A stretch of DNA of 64,000 nt, from contig NC_044564.1 of assembly GCF_007565055.1 (NCBI RefSeq), forward strand, positions 79,008,563 through 79,072,562, given 5' to 3'. This DNA is from Rhinopithecus roxellana (Eukaryota > Chordata > Mammalia > Primates > Cercopithecidae). Each line of letters begins with the position of its first letter. Position 1 is the first letter of the stretch. This document shows positions 50,830 to 64,000 of the stretch, in pieces. Made by a program: the position numbers and the translations under genes. The notes beneath the pieces are model-generated. The model saw only the letters and a program-made list of their open reading frames with translations, was not told where the DNA came from and did no database searches.

Positions 50830-50852
<23 letters not shown>
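50549..50852 (+). mobile_element. AluY, well preserved
   Basis: GGCTGGGCGCGGTGGCTCAT start, AluY-type GAGATCGAGACCATC and GGCGTGAACCCGGGAGGCGG, 24-base pure A tail. The exact 13-bp target duplication AATCATACTACAA is at 50536-50548 and 50853-50865. It is the youngest-looking insertion of the window. Confidence 0.95.
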
Positions 50853-50861
<9 letters not shown>

Positions 50862-51444
50862 ACAAAGAGTAATAAACTCTAAAAATCACCATGAAGGAAA
50901 AGTAGAGGTTCTGTGAAAGCATACAATACCTTAATTCAGGTTCTATGATAGCCGCCTGTGAAATATGCACATCAGAGCTAAGAATTAACTGGGAGAATAA
51001 TGGGAGGTGAAGCATTCCTTGCAGGAGAGTGACATCCACAAAGAATCTAAGGAAAGGAGGTTCGTGCTTTGTTACTTGGATGAAGGGAAAGGTCAGTGGG
51101 ATTGGAGGTTACTAGGTGAGGGGAAGAGGAGGCTGGAGAGTGGGCAGGGGCGCAATCGCTCAAGGTCTGGCTGGTCATGGTATGAATTTTTGGTTTCATC
51201 CTACATGTGATGAGAATCCACTGAAGGGTCTTGAGTAAAGGGGCACATTTATTTTAAGGAAGCACTTTGAGGATAATGGGTTGGGGAAGCAAAAGCAAAG
51301 CAGAGAGCTGGTGATCTCACTGAGTCTGGGCAGAAAACTTTAAGAGGACTTTGTTGGATATGTAAAACACATCTTTTACCTCCACCTACGAACAATCAAA
51401 CCTCAAAGCCGAAGGACTAATCTGTCTTCTGAAATTGTATTTAG

Positions 51445-51606
51445 TTCTTCCAAAGCCCCTGAATGCCCCAAACGTGATTGACACTGGACATAACTTTGCT
51501 GTCATCAACATCAGCTCTGAGCCTTACTTTGGGGATGGACCAATCAAATCCAAGAAGCTTCTATACAAACCAGTTAATCACTATGAGGCTTGGCGACATA
51601 TTCAAG
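51445..51606 (+). CDS. TEK: TEK exon 10: first half of fibronectin type III domain 1
   Basis: 162 bp, phase 1-1, residues 443-497. The peptide starts VLPKPLNAPNVIDTGHNFAV, followed by INISSEPYFGDGPIKSKKLL and YKPVNHYEAWRHIQ. The leading P-NAPN-V pattern and the hydrophobic strand with Asn464 (NIS sequon) fit the A-B strands of an FN3 fold. The acceptor is GAAATTGTATTTAG|TT, with a rather poor polypyrimidine tract; the donor is TTCAAG|GTAAGC. Arg493 differs from the human Gln. The FN3 stalk of TIE2 mediates receptor dimerisation near the membrane. The following intron holds the large minisatellite. Confidence 0.97.
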
Positions 51607-54486
<2,880 letters not shown>

Positions 54487-55078
54487 TGAGCTGGGTGGGA
54501 GGGAGAGGAAGGGGAAAGAGGAAGGAAGACCAGGAAGGGTGGTGGTGGGTGAGTGGGTGGGTGGGGATGGAGGTGGCAGGAGTTTGCTTTTGAATGGGTG
54601 GGAAAGTGACAGGAAGGCTAGCAACTTCAAGCCAAACTGTTCCTTTATTTGGGTTGGACTCCTGGTCTGTCTCCCTGGGGGAGGAGGTCTGCCGCACTCT
54701 GTAGGGACAGAGAAGGAAGCAGATGAGCCTTCAGGAAGGCGGGGCCTCCCCTAGGAGTTGGGATTTACACAGCAGCAACTGTGCTGAGCTTCAGCTCCTG
54801 CATTTTATCACTGGCTTCCTGTTTCCATTTTAAGGGCCCAGGCCAGGCTCTTGCCACAGGCATATTTCAGAAGTCCCAGGTTATTTATTTTCAAAAATAA
54901 TTTCTAATTTTTCAAAGTAATTCATGTGCAGAGTCACGACATCAAATAGAAGAAGAAGCTTTTATCTGAAGAACATTCCCCTGCTCCACCCTCCACCTCC
55001 CAGTCCTGCTTCCTATAGGTAGCCACTTTCATCTCCTTAAGCTGTTTCTTATCATATTTACCTCCCTTTTCTAAATCA

Positions 55079-55263
55079 GTGGTTCTCAAACATAAGTGGC
55101 CATCAGAATCATTCAGAGAGGTTGTTAAAAGATATTTCTGGGCCTCATCCCCAGAGTTTCTGATTCAATGGTTTCGAGGTGAGGATGAACCCCGGCCTCA
55201 ATAATTTTGCATTTCTAGTAGGTTCCCAAGTGATGCTTGATGCTGCTGGTCCTGGGTCCACAT
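55079..55263 (+). mobile_element. MER5A
   Basis: CAGTGGTTCTCAAACATAAG start, AGAGTTTCTGATTCAATGG inside, GATGCTGCTGGTCCTGGGTC near the end. Confidence 0.9.
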
Positions 55264-55649
55264 GTTCTAGATAACGTGTAAAATCATTTCTTGATTTATC
55301 AGTGGTGTTTTATATTGATTGGCCTTCTATTGCGTTAACTTTGTGAAGCCTCCTTGATGCTAACGTGGCCTCCAGCTTTCTGTTACCCAGGTATCCTCCA
55401 TTGAAATACTGGAGTGATCTTTTGTAAGGTTCCATTCTGGTTCTATGAATTGTTCACTGTGAATAACCATTCTGTTACTATCTCTTGGTCAGTGCTTTAT
55501 ACTTTCAACTTCATATATATTTAATTTATATCACCTAGGAAAGTAAGAATTATCATCTTCCCTATTTTATAGATTGAAAAGTAGAGACTCAGAGTACTTA
55601 ATAACAGTAAGATGCATCACCATACTAAGTCTTCAGGCTTCATATCTTT

Positions 55650-55938
55650 GTGTTTTAGAGCCAGGATCTTGCTCTGTCACTCAGGCTGGAGTACAGTGGT
55701 TTGATCATCACTCATTACAGTCTTTATCTTCTGGGCTCAAGTCATCCTCCCACATCAGCCTCCTGAGTAGCTGGAACTACAGGCACACCACCACATCTGG
55801 CTACGTTAAAAATTTTTTTGTGGAGACGGGGTCTTGCTATGTTGCCCAGGCTGGTCTTAAACTCCTGCCTCAAGCAGTCCCCCAGCCTCGGCCTCTCAAT
55901 GTGTTAGGATTACAGGCATGAGTCACCACTCCCAGTCC
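55650..55938 (-). mobile_element. Old AluJ-like Alu
   Basis: Minus-strand Alu (AGCCAGGATCTTGCTCTGTC to CACCACTCCCAGTCC), strongly diverged. Confidence 0.88.
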
Positions 55939-58325
55939 AGGCTCCAAATCCTTTTGTTTCTCCAGTTACTATTTCTACCTAGAATCCCAAAGGCACCAGC
56001 TTCTTATCCCAGTTCACAAATTTGCCTGTGTTTTACTCCATTTACTAAAGGTAGAAGAATATGTTATGATCGAGTGAAAAAACTAGGAAGAATATCCACT
56101 TTTCTTCTGCAGAGATTGTGTGTGCACCCTTAACAGAAACATCTTTTCTTCACACCACCCACCTAGTTTTTATTTTACTAGCAGCATCCTTAAAGAATGT
56201 AATGAGACTCAAAAGCTACTCTGAGGCTTATAGAAGCATTACACACAAGTAAGAAATGGCTTTTTGGGGGCCCACCAGGTTGTGAATATAGAAAATAAAC
56301 CCAGAAACTACATAGAGAGGAAAAAGGGACCTCTACAACCATGACCCAAAGGATCCCTGACACGTCATCATGTTACCGCTAAAAGGCAAATGGTAGTTAA
56401 TTCTCTCTCAAGTCACTGTTGGGGAGTCAAAAGGGGAAGGTCATAGACTGACTCAGATGGAAAGTATTTATGGAACAGAACATAAAACACAGCCCCACAC
56501 TGTACTGTCTTCTGCCCTTAGAGTATGTTCCAGCCAGGAGGTCTCTCAGAATATTTCAAAGTAGTTCTCAGGGATAGGCGGGAAGGGAATTATTGAAGGT
56601 TCTTCTTTTCCCATCATTTGAATTTTGCTGATGTTTGCTTTTCATCTCATCTGGCAGTTGCACTGTTGATGTGTGTCGACTGAGGTGGTGAAGGCCAGGG
56701 AGTCTGGGAGGGGAAGGAAGAGAACACTTTCTGAACATACTGCAGAAAGGGGCAGACAGGGAGGGGTATGGGGTAATCATGTTCCCAAAGGGAAGGAAAA
56801 GGGGAAATGACTATTTATTGAGTTACTCTTCTGTACCAGGCACAGGATTAGGAGGTATACATGTATTCTCCAAAATGTCAACTCCCCATTCTCCTTTGTC
56901 ATTGCAAACCTGCCTAAACCACTCTGGGTGACTATTTTGGAGGTTAAACTTCAGAGGTTAGCAAGAGGAGATGACATCACCTCTCTCCATTTGCAAAGGT
57001 TACAGAGTAAGGGCCATCAGACCTTTTGCATAATGCCAAGCAAATGCATGCCTGGCTGCTGGTTCTCACTAGTCTGAGGGTAGTCAGAACAGGGCTGGTG
57101 GGACTTAATTCCCAGTAGATGGAGACAGACCCTTCCTCTCACCTCAAACCAAGAGTAAGAGCAGTGTTTCTCAACCTTTAAAAAAAAAAGTATTGTTCAT
57201 CCCCAGTGAGCTGTTTCACATACGTTTATCCGAGTAGATCCTGCCTCCCATGAAATTTTAATACCACAGATATGCGCTGTTTCTGTTTCTGTATTATGGT
57301 CCTTTGTAAACAATTGCAGTAATCTGAAATTTTCTCATACACCAAGAATGACTTTTTTGCTGCATAGGGGTGATTGTGCCCCTACTGAGAATGCATGAAT
57401 TAGAGGATCTCTATCCTACATTTTGGAATGACTTTATATCTGGAATTTAAAAATCAATTTACTATTATTAACTGAAAACACACTATTTCCTCCTTTGTCC
57501 AGTGACGCAGGACATCTTGAAAGAAGGAAGGGAGGGAGGAAACCAATGTTAATAGAGCCTCTAACACCTTCCAAGCATTTTCACATCCATTGTCTCACTT
57601 ATTACTGCTGAGTCTGGAAGATGGATATTTTATTTTACAGGTGAACTTGGAGAGATTATGAATTTGTCCAAGGTTGCAAAAGTAAAGTGGCGTGTTCCTG
57701 TCTCTCTGATTTTAAAACCCATAGTATTTCTATTCAGTGACGTCTTGGTAGCCCAAGCTCCCGTGGGTGATTATGGCCAGGCACCACGTAGTCATGGTGG
57801 ATACGTTGATCTGATCAGAGCAGGAATAGGCCTGGCCCTGCCACCACAGCTTTATGATTTCTGAAATTCTTGCTAAGGGGAAGGAACCCCCAAATTGCTT
57901 TACAATGTATTGCTCAAAATGGTAACAGAAACGGTAAATACTTGCCCATAATCCCATAACCTTGGCAAATCTACTGTTTTGATTTTTATCAGTTTCCTTC
58001 CTATCCTTCACCATTGTAGACATAACTTTTACCATGTCTACATGTACTTGAAGTTTTTTTATTGGGCTTTCATACTTTTCCTAATTATCTATTTTTCCAC
58101 TGGATGGCTATATCATAATTTATTAAAGCAGTTTCCTATTTTGAGTGTTTAGGTTTCTTCCAATTGTTTGCTATTATAAATAATGTAATGAATCATTTTG
58201 GTAGGAAAAAAAGTATCCTATGGCCACTTGCTTGTGTTTCTTTGATAGCTTATGAAGTTGTATATTATTCTAGAAGCCAAGGTTACTCTTAAAAGGTGCC
58301 CTTTAGCACTATCATTGCCTCCACC

Positions 58326-58800
58326 CTTGTATTAGTCTGTACTTGCATTGCTATAAAGAAATACCTGAGACTGGGTAATTTAGAAGAAAAGAGGTTTGAC
58401 TTTTTACCAAACCAAACAGTAAAAACAGTAACCACTGGCTCATGGTTCTGCATGCTATATAGGAAGCATCTGCTTTTGGGGAGGCCTGAGGGAGCCTTTA
58501 CTTGTGGCAGAAGGCAAGGTGGGAACAGGCACTTTGCATGGTGAAAGCAGGAGCAAAAGAGTGAGGGGGGCCATGCTATACACTTTTAAATGACCAGATT
58601 TCATCAGAACTCACTCGGTATCAGGAGGACAGCACCAAGGGGGATGGTGCTAAACCATTCATGGGGGGATGGTGCTAAACTATTCATGGGAAGTCACCCT
58701 CATCAACCAATCACCTCCCACCAGGCCCCACCTCTAACATTGGGGATTACATTTCAACATGAGATTTGGGTGGGGACATTCATCCAAACTATATCAACCG
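58326..58800 (-). mobile_element. MaLR-type solo LTR just upstream of exon 12
   Basis: GTATTAGTCTGTACTTGCAT at the left and AGATTTGGGTGGGGACATTC at the right. It contains a 26-bp tandem duplication (GGGATGGTGCTAAACCATTC and GGGATGGTGCTAAACTATTC, about 58639-58690). It ends about 35 bp before the exon 12 acceptor. Non-coding. Confidence 0.85.
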
Positions 58801-58836
58801 TATTATAAAAATAATGATATTTCTGGATTCTTCTAG

Positions 58837-59121
58837 GACTCCCTCCTCCAAAAGGTCTAAATCTCCTGCCTAAAAGTCAGACCACTCTAAATTTGACCTG
58901 GCAACCAATATTTCCAAGCTCGGAAGATGACTTTTATGTTGAAGTGGAGAGAAGGTCTGTGCAAAAAAGTGATCAGCAGAATATTAAAGTTCCAGGCAAC
59001 TTGACTTCGGTGCTACTTAACAACTTACATCCCAGGGAGCAGTACGTGGTCCGAGCTAGAGTTAACACCAAGGCCCAGGGGGAATGGAGTGAAGATCTCA
59101 CTGCTTGGACCCTTAGTGACA
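58837..59121 (+). CDS. TEK: TEK exon 12: fibronectin type III domain 2
   Basis: 285 bp, phase 1-1, residues 542-637, a whole FN3 module in one exon. It begins GLPPPKGLNLLPKSQTTLNL TW, with the typical FN3 tryptophan Trp563, and contains the L-x-P-x-x-x-Y signature LHPREQYVVRARV. It closes with GEWSEDLTAWTLSD. Sequons are NLT at Asn560 and Asn596. The acceptor is GGATTCTTCTAG|GA and the donor GTGACA|GTAAGT. Lys547 replaces human Arg. A degenerate MaLR LTR ends only about 35 bp upstream of the exon. The next exon (FN3-3) is beyond the window. Confidence 0.97.
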
Positions 59122-59806
59122 GTAAGTAATTCATGCTGCTCCAGCCTCATCTGAGCAATAAGCGGCTACCGCCATTCAGACTTAGCTAACATCACTTCAA
59201 GTCTATTGGAAATTGTGAAAGAAAGTTGGTTGTGAGAGAAGGCTAATTAGCGCCCCCCACCTAATCATTTTAATAACTTGCGATATATAACATATATTTG
59301 GATTTGCAATAATTCAGGCAGGGCTGTGCTAAAATTTACCTTCCCTTGGTGTGTAGTTGTTTATTTAGTAAATTAGTAACAAGAAGAAGGTTTTCTAGGG
59401 CTTGTTGAACCATTTATGGGGCAGTTTTGAAGAATTATCATGTATCTACATGTACACAGATGTCAGTTAATTCCAGATGGGTCTTTCCTAATCTTAAAAA
59501 CCAAATAACTTTGCTTGAAACCCCTTGAAAACAGGTAATTTTAAAAGCTAAAAGATTTATCTAAGAGTAATAAAGTGACTTTTTTTCAAAGTATTTTGCA
59601 TTTCAGGCTTTTCTCTATTTCAGATTGGTCATTTAAAATTAATGGGAATTCCTTGGGTTTCTTTGTAGTATTTGAAAGTCTATTCATCACTAAGCAGAGA
59701 GTTTCATTTTGATTCACTGAAATTAGAACTGTGTGCATTTGGAACCCTTGGAAAGATAAACTATTTCTTGGCCACACACAACTACCACTTAAGTCAGGAT
59801 CATGTG

Positions 59807-59892
59807 GTCTATGGCCTTACCACCCTGAACACGCTGAATCTCGTTGATCCTGGAAGCTAAGCAGGGTCAGGCCTGGATGGGAGATTATGTGG
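59807..59892 (+). pseudogene. Truncated 5S rRNA pseudogene
   Basis: About 70 bases match the start of vertebrate 5S rRNA: GTCTATGGCCTTACCACCCT at the 5' end, then an ATCTCGT phrase, and GGAAGCTAAGCAGGGTCAGG covering the internal promoter (A-box/intermediate element). Then 11 bases of the gene (TTAGTACTTGG in 5S) are missing between two short GG-ending repeats before ATGGGAGA resumes. Identity fades after about 59892 and the 3' stem is absent. No oligo-T terminator or poly(A) tail follows. It is therefore a dead retro- or gene-derived copy. Confidence 0.85.
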
Positions 59893-60084
59893 TCCCTTGC
59901 CAGCTCCCAGAGTCTGAGGTTCTCTTTGCAGCTGCTTCTCCACTTCCTCAGGAACAGGTGTGGAAGCTGGCTCAGTGTTTCTCCAGCCACTCTTTTATTG
60001 CATCAGTGACATATGAAAGTCTGAATTGTCTTGTCAGTGTTTAGGGATTCTTCGTATGTATTTTTTAATTCTGTGAAATTTCCA

Positions 60085-61760
60085 AGGTGCAGAATCATGC
60101 TAACAGTAACACAACAAACAATCACATTCCTACCATCCAGAATTAACAACTGTTAACATTTTGTCATATTTGCTTTCAGCGTTTTGTTGTTGACTTAACA
60201 GGGGTAATAACCCACTGCAGGTGTATCAATATCTCCTGCAACTGTTACCCCTATTCCATTTCTATTCCCCTCTACCAAGAGACAACTAAAATTATGGGTT
60301 TGTTAAGTATATTTCCATTTAATGTTGTGTATACATATATATTTTGAGACAAGGTTTTTGCTCTGTTGCCCAGGCTGGTGAGCAGTGGTGCCATTATGGC
60401 TTCTGCAGCCTGGCTTCCTGGGCCCAAGCAATCCTCCCACCTCAGCCTCCTGAGTAGCTGGGACCACAGGCACACGCCACCACACCTGACTCATTTTCAA
60501 AAATTTTTTTGGAGAGATGGGATCTCCCTATGTTGCTTAGGCTGGTCTGGAACTCCTGGGCTCAAGCAATCCTCCCGTCTTCGCCTCCCAAAGTGCTGGA
60601 ATTACAGGCATGAGCCACTGTGCCAAGTGCAGTGTTCTATAATTTTAATACCTCTGAAAGTATACACATGCATACATATCATTCTTCATTTTTTGAATGA
60701 ACATTATGAATTTTATCTATCCATGTTAATTTATTTAGCTTTGATGCATGCCATTTTAACTTCTGTATACTAATCTATCTTATGAATGTATCTTGTCATT
60801 CATCCACTCCCTTTTAGATGGAGATGTAGGTTTTTTCATTTTTTACTATCATGAACAAAATGCAATGCCCATTCTTATGCATGTCTCCATGCGCATAGAC
60901 AGGTGTGAGAGTTTTTCTAGGGAACAGGTCCAGTGGTGGAACTCATGGGCTATTTCCCTCTAAAGTGGTTAGTCAGTGTGTACTATGTTCAGGAGCGTAT
61001 GGCAGTGCCGTTTTCCTTATACCCATCTCTGTGTCTATATCCTTTCCCTCCATCACTCGATAGTGTCACACCTTTTTATTTTCACATATCTCAAAAGCAA
61101 AATATGGTACCTCATTGTTAATTTCAATTTTGATTTCCTTGATAGCTAGCAAAGGTGAGCATCTTTTTATGTTAATTGTTCATCTGGATGTCCTCTTTTT
61201 TGATATACTTATTGATATCCTTTGCTCATTTGGAATAGGTCGTCTTACTGATTAGTAAAAATTATTTGTGTAATCTAAATACTCTGTTATGTGTATTGCA
61301 AATATATTCTCCTACTCCCTTTATTGTAACCTTGTTTGTGGTGGCTTTTAACCCGCAGACACTTGACATTTTGATGCAGTTGGACCTGTCAGTATTTGCC
61401 TGTATGATTTATACTTTTTGCATTTTGGAATTATTCCCTATCCCAAGGTCATAAACATATTCTGTGTGTTTTTCCTAGTAGTTCTAGTGTTGTTTTGTGT
61501 ATTTAGGTTTTTAAGATATAGGAATGTTATTTTGGGGTACAGTATATTTTAATACTTTTATTTTAACCTTATTTATTCACATATGACATGTCAGTAGTCC
61601 CAATGCCATATATTGAGTAGTCCCCATGGTGAATTGTGATGCTTTCTGTATCATATGCCAGGTTCTCATATTCATTTTGCATCTATTTCTGGGTGTTCTG
61701 TTCTCTTCCATTGATCTGGTTGTTCCAGTACAATTTCTAGCATATTAACTAGAGACTTGT
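60085..61760 (-). mobile_element. Old LINE (L1M/HAL1-like) sequence split by an Alu
   Basis: TTAACATTTTGTCATATTTG, TTTTGATTTCCTTGATAGCT and CTGTTCTCTTCCATTGATCT are L1-type antisense phrases. Highly diverged. Confidence 0.65.
60341..60631 (-). mobile_element. AluJ-like Alu inside old LINE sequence
   Basis: TTTTGAGACAAGGTTTTTGC start to GAGCCACTGTGCCAAG. LINE-like text resumes on both sides. Confidence 0.88.
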
Positions 61761-62329
61761 GAAATGTCAGTAACTGTGGGATGAATCACTGTTTCCTATT
61801 TCAAAATTGTCTTAGGTGCTCACTCACTATTCTATGTAAGTTTCATCCTCATTAGAATGATACACTCTCAAAATCACACTACCAGTATCATATTTATAGG
61901 ATTAAACAAAAACTAGTTAATAGTTACTGGGAGTCAACTTGCCTTGGATGGTTGTATGAAGTTTGATGGAGGGTCAATGCTGGTGGTGGTAGTAGGGATG
62001 TGAGATTGGCAGGGTAGGATTTGATCCCTGTGGGGTCAGGAAATCTGAGGAAGGAGGATGTGAATGAGAACATCTTATTTTTACCTGAAAATATTTGTTA
62101 ATATGCTGTGTTGTCATTGGCTGATCATGTATATTCACAAGTAAAATTAATACTTCCAGTTACAAAGTTTGTGTTGGTTTCCAGCCTAGCAATTCCATCT
62201 TGTCCAGGGGTAAGAAGTGGAGTGAATTAGATTTGGCATATCACCCCAATTATATGTTAAAAATAATATATGTGTGTTATGTTTTCCTGTTGGAAAACAT
62301 TTACATGGGGAGTATTTGACCCTTACAAT

Positions 62330-62465
62330 GACTTTTTGAGGAAGGTAGAGTAAGAATGATTATCACATTTAACAGATGAGGAACCTGAGGCACAGAGGAG
62401 GGTAAGTGACTTGCCCAAAGTTATGGAACTAGTACGGCATGGGGATGGATTAGGATTCTAATCCA
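62330..62465 (-). mobile_element. MIR, antisense
   Basis: ACAGATGAGGAACCTGAGGC, GGTAAGTGACTTGCCCAAAG and GGATTAGGATTCTAATCC. Confidence 0.8.
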
Positions 62466-62619
62466 CATTTTATTTCTATTGTTTTTTTGTTTTTTCTCCA
62501 ACCACTCTACAAATGTCTTCCACTTGTCTCTTTGGATGGGCAACCCACTGCTTCAAAGCAACTATGGTTCTAGAGGTTCTTTAGTAGTGATATCCCATTT
62601 CTAAATTGTTTAAGGTCTG

Positions 62620-62720
62620 ATGAGTGTTTCCTAAAGCATTTTAGAAGCTATTTTAGAGTCACCCAGAGAACCTGCTAAAATGTAGATTGCTGGGTCCAGA
62701 CCCACTGAATTTAAATCAAA
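62620..62720 (+). mobile_element. MER5-like fragment
   Basis: Only the left part is seen: TAGAGTCACCCAGAGAACCT and TGTAGATTGCTGGGTCCAGA. Confidence 0.6.
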
Positions 62721-63827
62721 GGTTTATTGAGCTATCCCTAAGAGTGATTCCTTTCAAGCATAAAATGGATAAGTTGGTAGATGCCAATTTATGATTTTTA
62801 GTTGGCACAAAAATTATATTCATTATTTTTCTAACAATTATCTAAAAGACACTGCTACTTTTTGTGATAGGCTTAGAAGACCACTGGTTTATGAAGTTAA
62901 ATTTTTTTGAGCCACAACTATACAAATATAAATATGCGATGATAGTAATCTGAAAATGTTGGTATTTCTATCACCCCTTCAATCTCCTGTGGGAAGAAAG
63001 ACTATGTACATTTTTATAAAACTATACAAAATACTTGGTACTAGATGTAAAGAAAGTTAAGACATACTGATGATTAATTGTGATTTTTGGATACTGTACC
63101 ACCTGCTAGACATCGAACATAACAATTAGATTTGGAAGGTTCTAAATCCAATACCTAATTCTCATAAATTGCCATAGTCCCCTAAAGAGTAACAAGGGGG
63201 AGTCAACATACTGAAAAGAAGAAATTTAAAATAGAAAGGATGTACCTTGAGACACTTTTCAAAGGTTCTAATTTGTTTATAAGCAGTAACTTTCATGTGG
63301 AAAAACAATGGTGTATTGAATGAAATAGCCTACGTCTACTATTCACCTTTTGGGACGAGTACAAAACCCTTAAATTTTTGAAGTCTCAGTTTTCTCATCT
63401 CTAAAATGTGGATCATAAAAATCTCAGTACTGTGTAGTTATACAAGTCAAGAGAGTGCATATGGAAGCATATTGTAAATAGCCTCATAAATGTAAGTTCA
63501 GTTACTATTAAGGACAAGAGCTCAAATCTATTCTTTTCCTGGATCAAATAGGCTTAGCCTTTATCGGGTCATGAACTTCCCTTCTAGCCTGTGCCCTTTA
63601 GAGTTTGAGTGAGAGTGTAGTGATGATGCGGTGCCTGTCATCTTCACATGTGGAAAACCTCAAGGCATCTCTTTCTCATCCTGCCTATGTCCCTGAATGG
63701 AATGTGATTCTACTTTTCCTCAAATCCCTATAATACTTTGTCTACTAAAAGTTATTAGCACATTTTCTCATGTATACACTGACCTGCCGGCTGCTCCATA
63801 AATTTAGGGCAAGGACAGACCACATGA

Positions 63828-64000
63828 CACTAAGACTATGGACTACAGAGCCAGACTGCCAGGAGTTGAATCCTGTTTCTTCTACTTAACAGTAGTGTCA
63901 CCATGGCTAAGTCACTTAATCTCTCCAGACCTCAGCACTTACAGAAAGACTGCTATGAAGAGGAAGTGAGTTAATATATACAAGAGCCTAGATCAATGCC
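63828..64000 (+). mobile_element. MIR, reaching the window end
   Basis: GACTACAGAGCCAGACTGCC, GGCTAAGTCACTTAATCTCT and GACTGCTATGAAGAGGAAGT. Confidence 0.8.

Larger units (their letters stand above)
46245..51444 (+). other. TEK: TEK intron 9
   Basis: 5,200 bp. It holds a MIR (46420-46660), the end of a Tigger/MER2-like element (47140-47213), an old plus-strand L1 split by an MLT1-type LTR (47960-49006), an L2 (49316-49640), another MLT1-like LTR end (50200-50470), a TA/AG microsatellite and a well-preserved AluY (50549-50852). I recognise nothing in 47220-47950, 49650-50200 or 50870-51440. Confidence 0.88.
59122..64000 (+). other. TEK: TEK intron 12, 5' part
   Basis: The remaining 4.9 kb downstream of exon 12. 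It contains a 5S rRNA pseudogene (59807-59892), old LINE sequence (60085-61760) interrupted by an Alu (60341-60631), and MIR/MER5 relics (62330-62465, 62620-62720, 63828-64000). No further TEK exon was seen before the window ends. About 61770-62320 and 62780-63820 show nothing recognisable. Confidence 0.85.

Overview
This window is one contiguous stretch of a primate nuclear genome. It lies inside a single gene, TEK (TIE2, the angiopoietin receptor tyrosine kinase of endothelial cells), on the + strand. Eleven exons were recognised by their protein sequence, exact GT-AG borders and uninterrupted phase: TEK exons 2 to 12, encoding about residues 18-637 of the ectodomain. Exon 1 (most of the signal peptide), the promoter, and the exons for the last FN3 domain, membrane segment and kinase lie outside the window. 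The 1857 coding bases here plus the 52 known for exon 1 give 1909, which agrees with the phase-1 end of exon 12.

Organism: Alu elements are abundant, including a well-preserved AluY with target-site duplication, alongside MaLR LTRs, L1, Tigger and MER5 relics. This points to a catarrhine primate. The exons differ from the human TEK protein I remember at about 12 of 619 residues, so the source is probably a non-human primate, perhaps an Old World monkey. I cannot name the species.

Layout: 1-16781 is the 3' part of intron 1. Exon 2 (16782-17093) encodes Ig1. Exons 3 and 4 (27131-27241, 28113-28265) encode Ig2. Exons 5, 6 and 7 (34210-34341, 34816-34956, 40839-40967) encode one EGF-like repeat each. 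Exons 8 and 9 (44048-44199, 46100-46244) encode Ig3. Exons 10 and 11 (51445-51606, 54323-54457) encode FN3-1, and exon 12 (58837-59121) encodes FN3-2. The window ends in intron 12. Everything else is intron, largely interspersed repeats. Most long open frames are accidental, above all three overlapping frames of more than 300 codons that run through a minisatellite in intron 10.

I found no second protein-coding gene, functional RNA gene, CRISPR array or undescribed system. The more unusual items are structural: a probable Alu-L1 chimeric retrotransposon (13056-13355), a 40-bp-arm inverted repeat in intron 2 (18184-18285), a 0.95-kb intronic minisatellite (52391-53343), an apparent poly(A)-only retro-insertion (39866-39917), a 5S rRNA pseudogene (59807-59892), and a concentration of amino-acid differences from human in the EGF exons.
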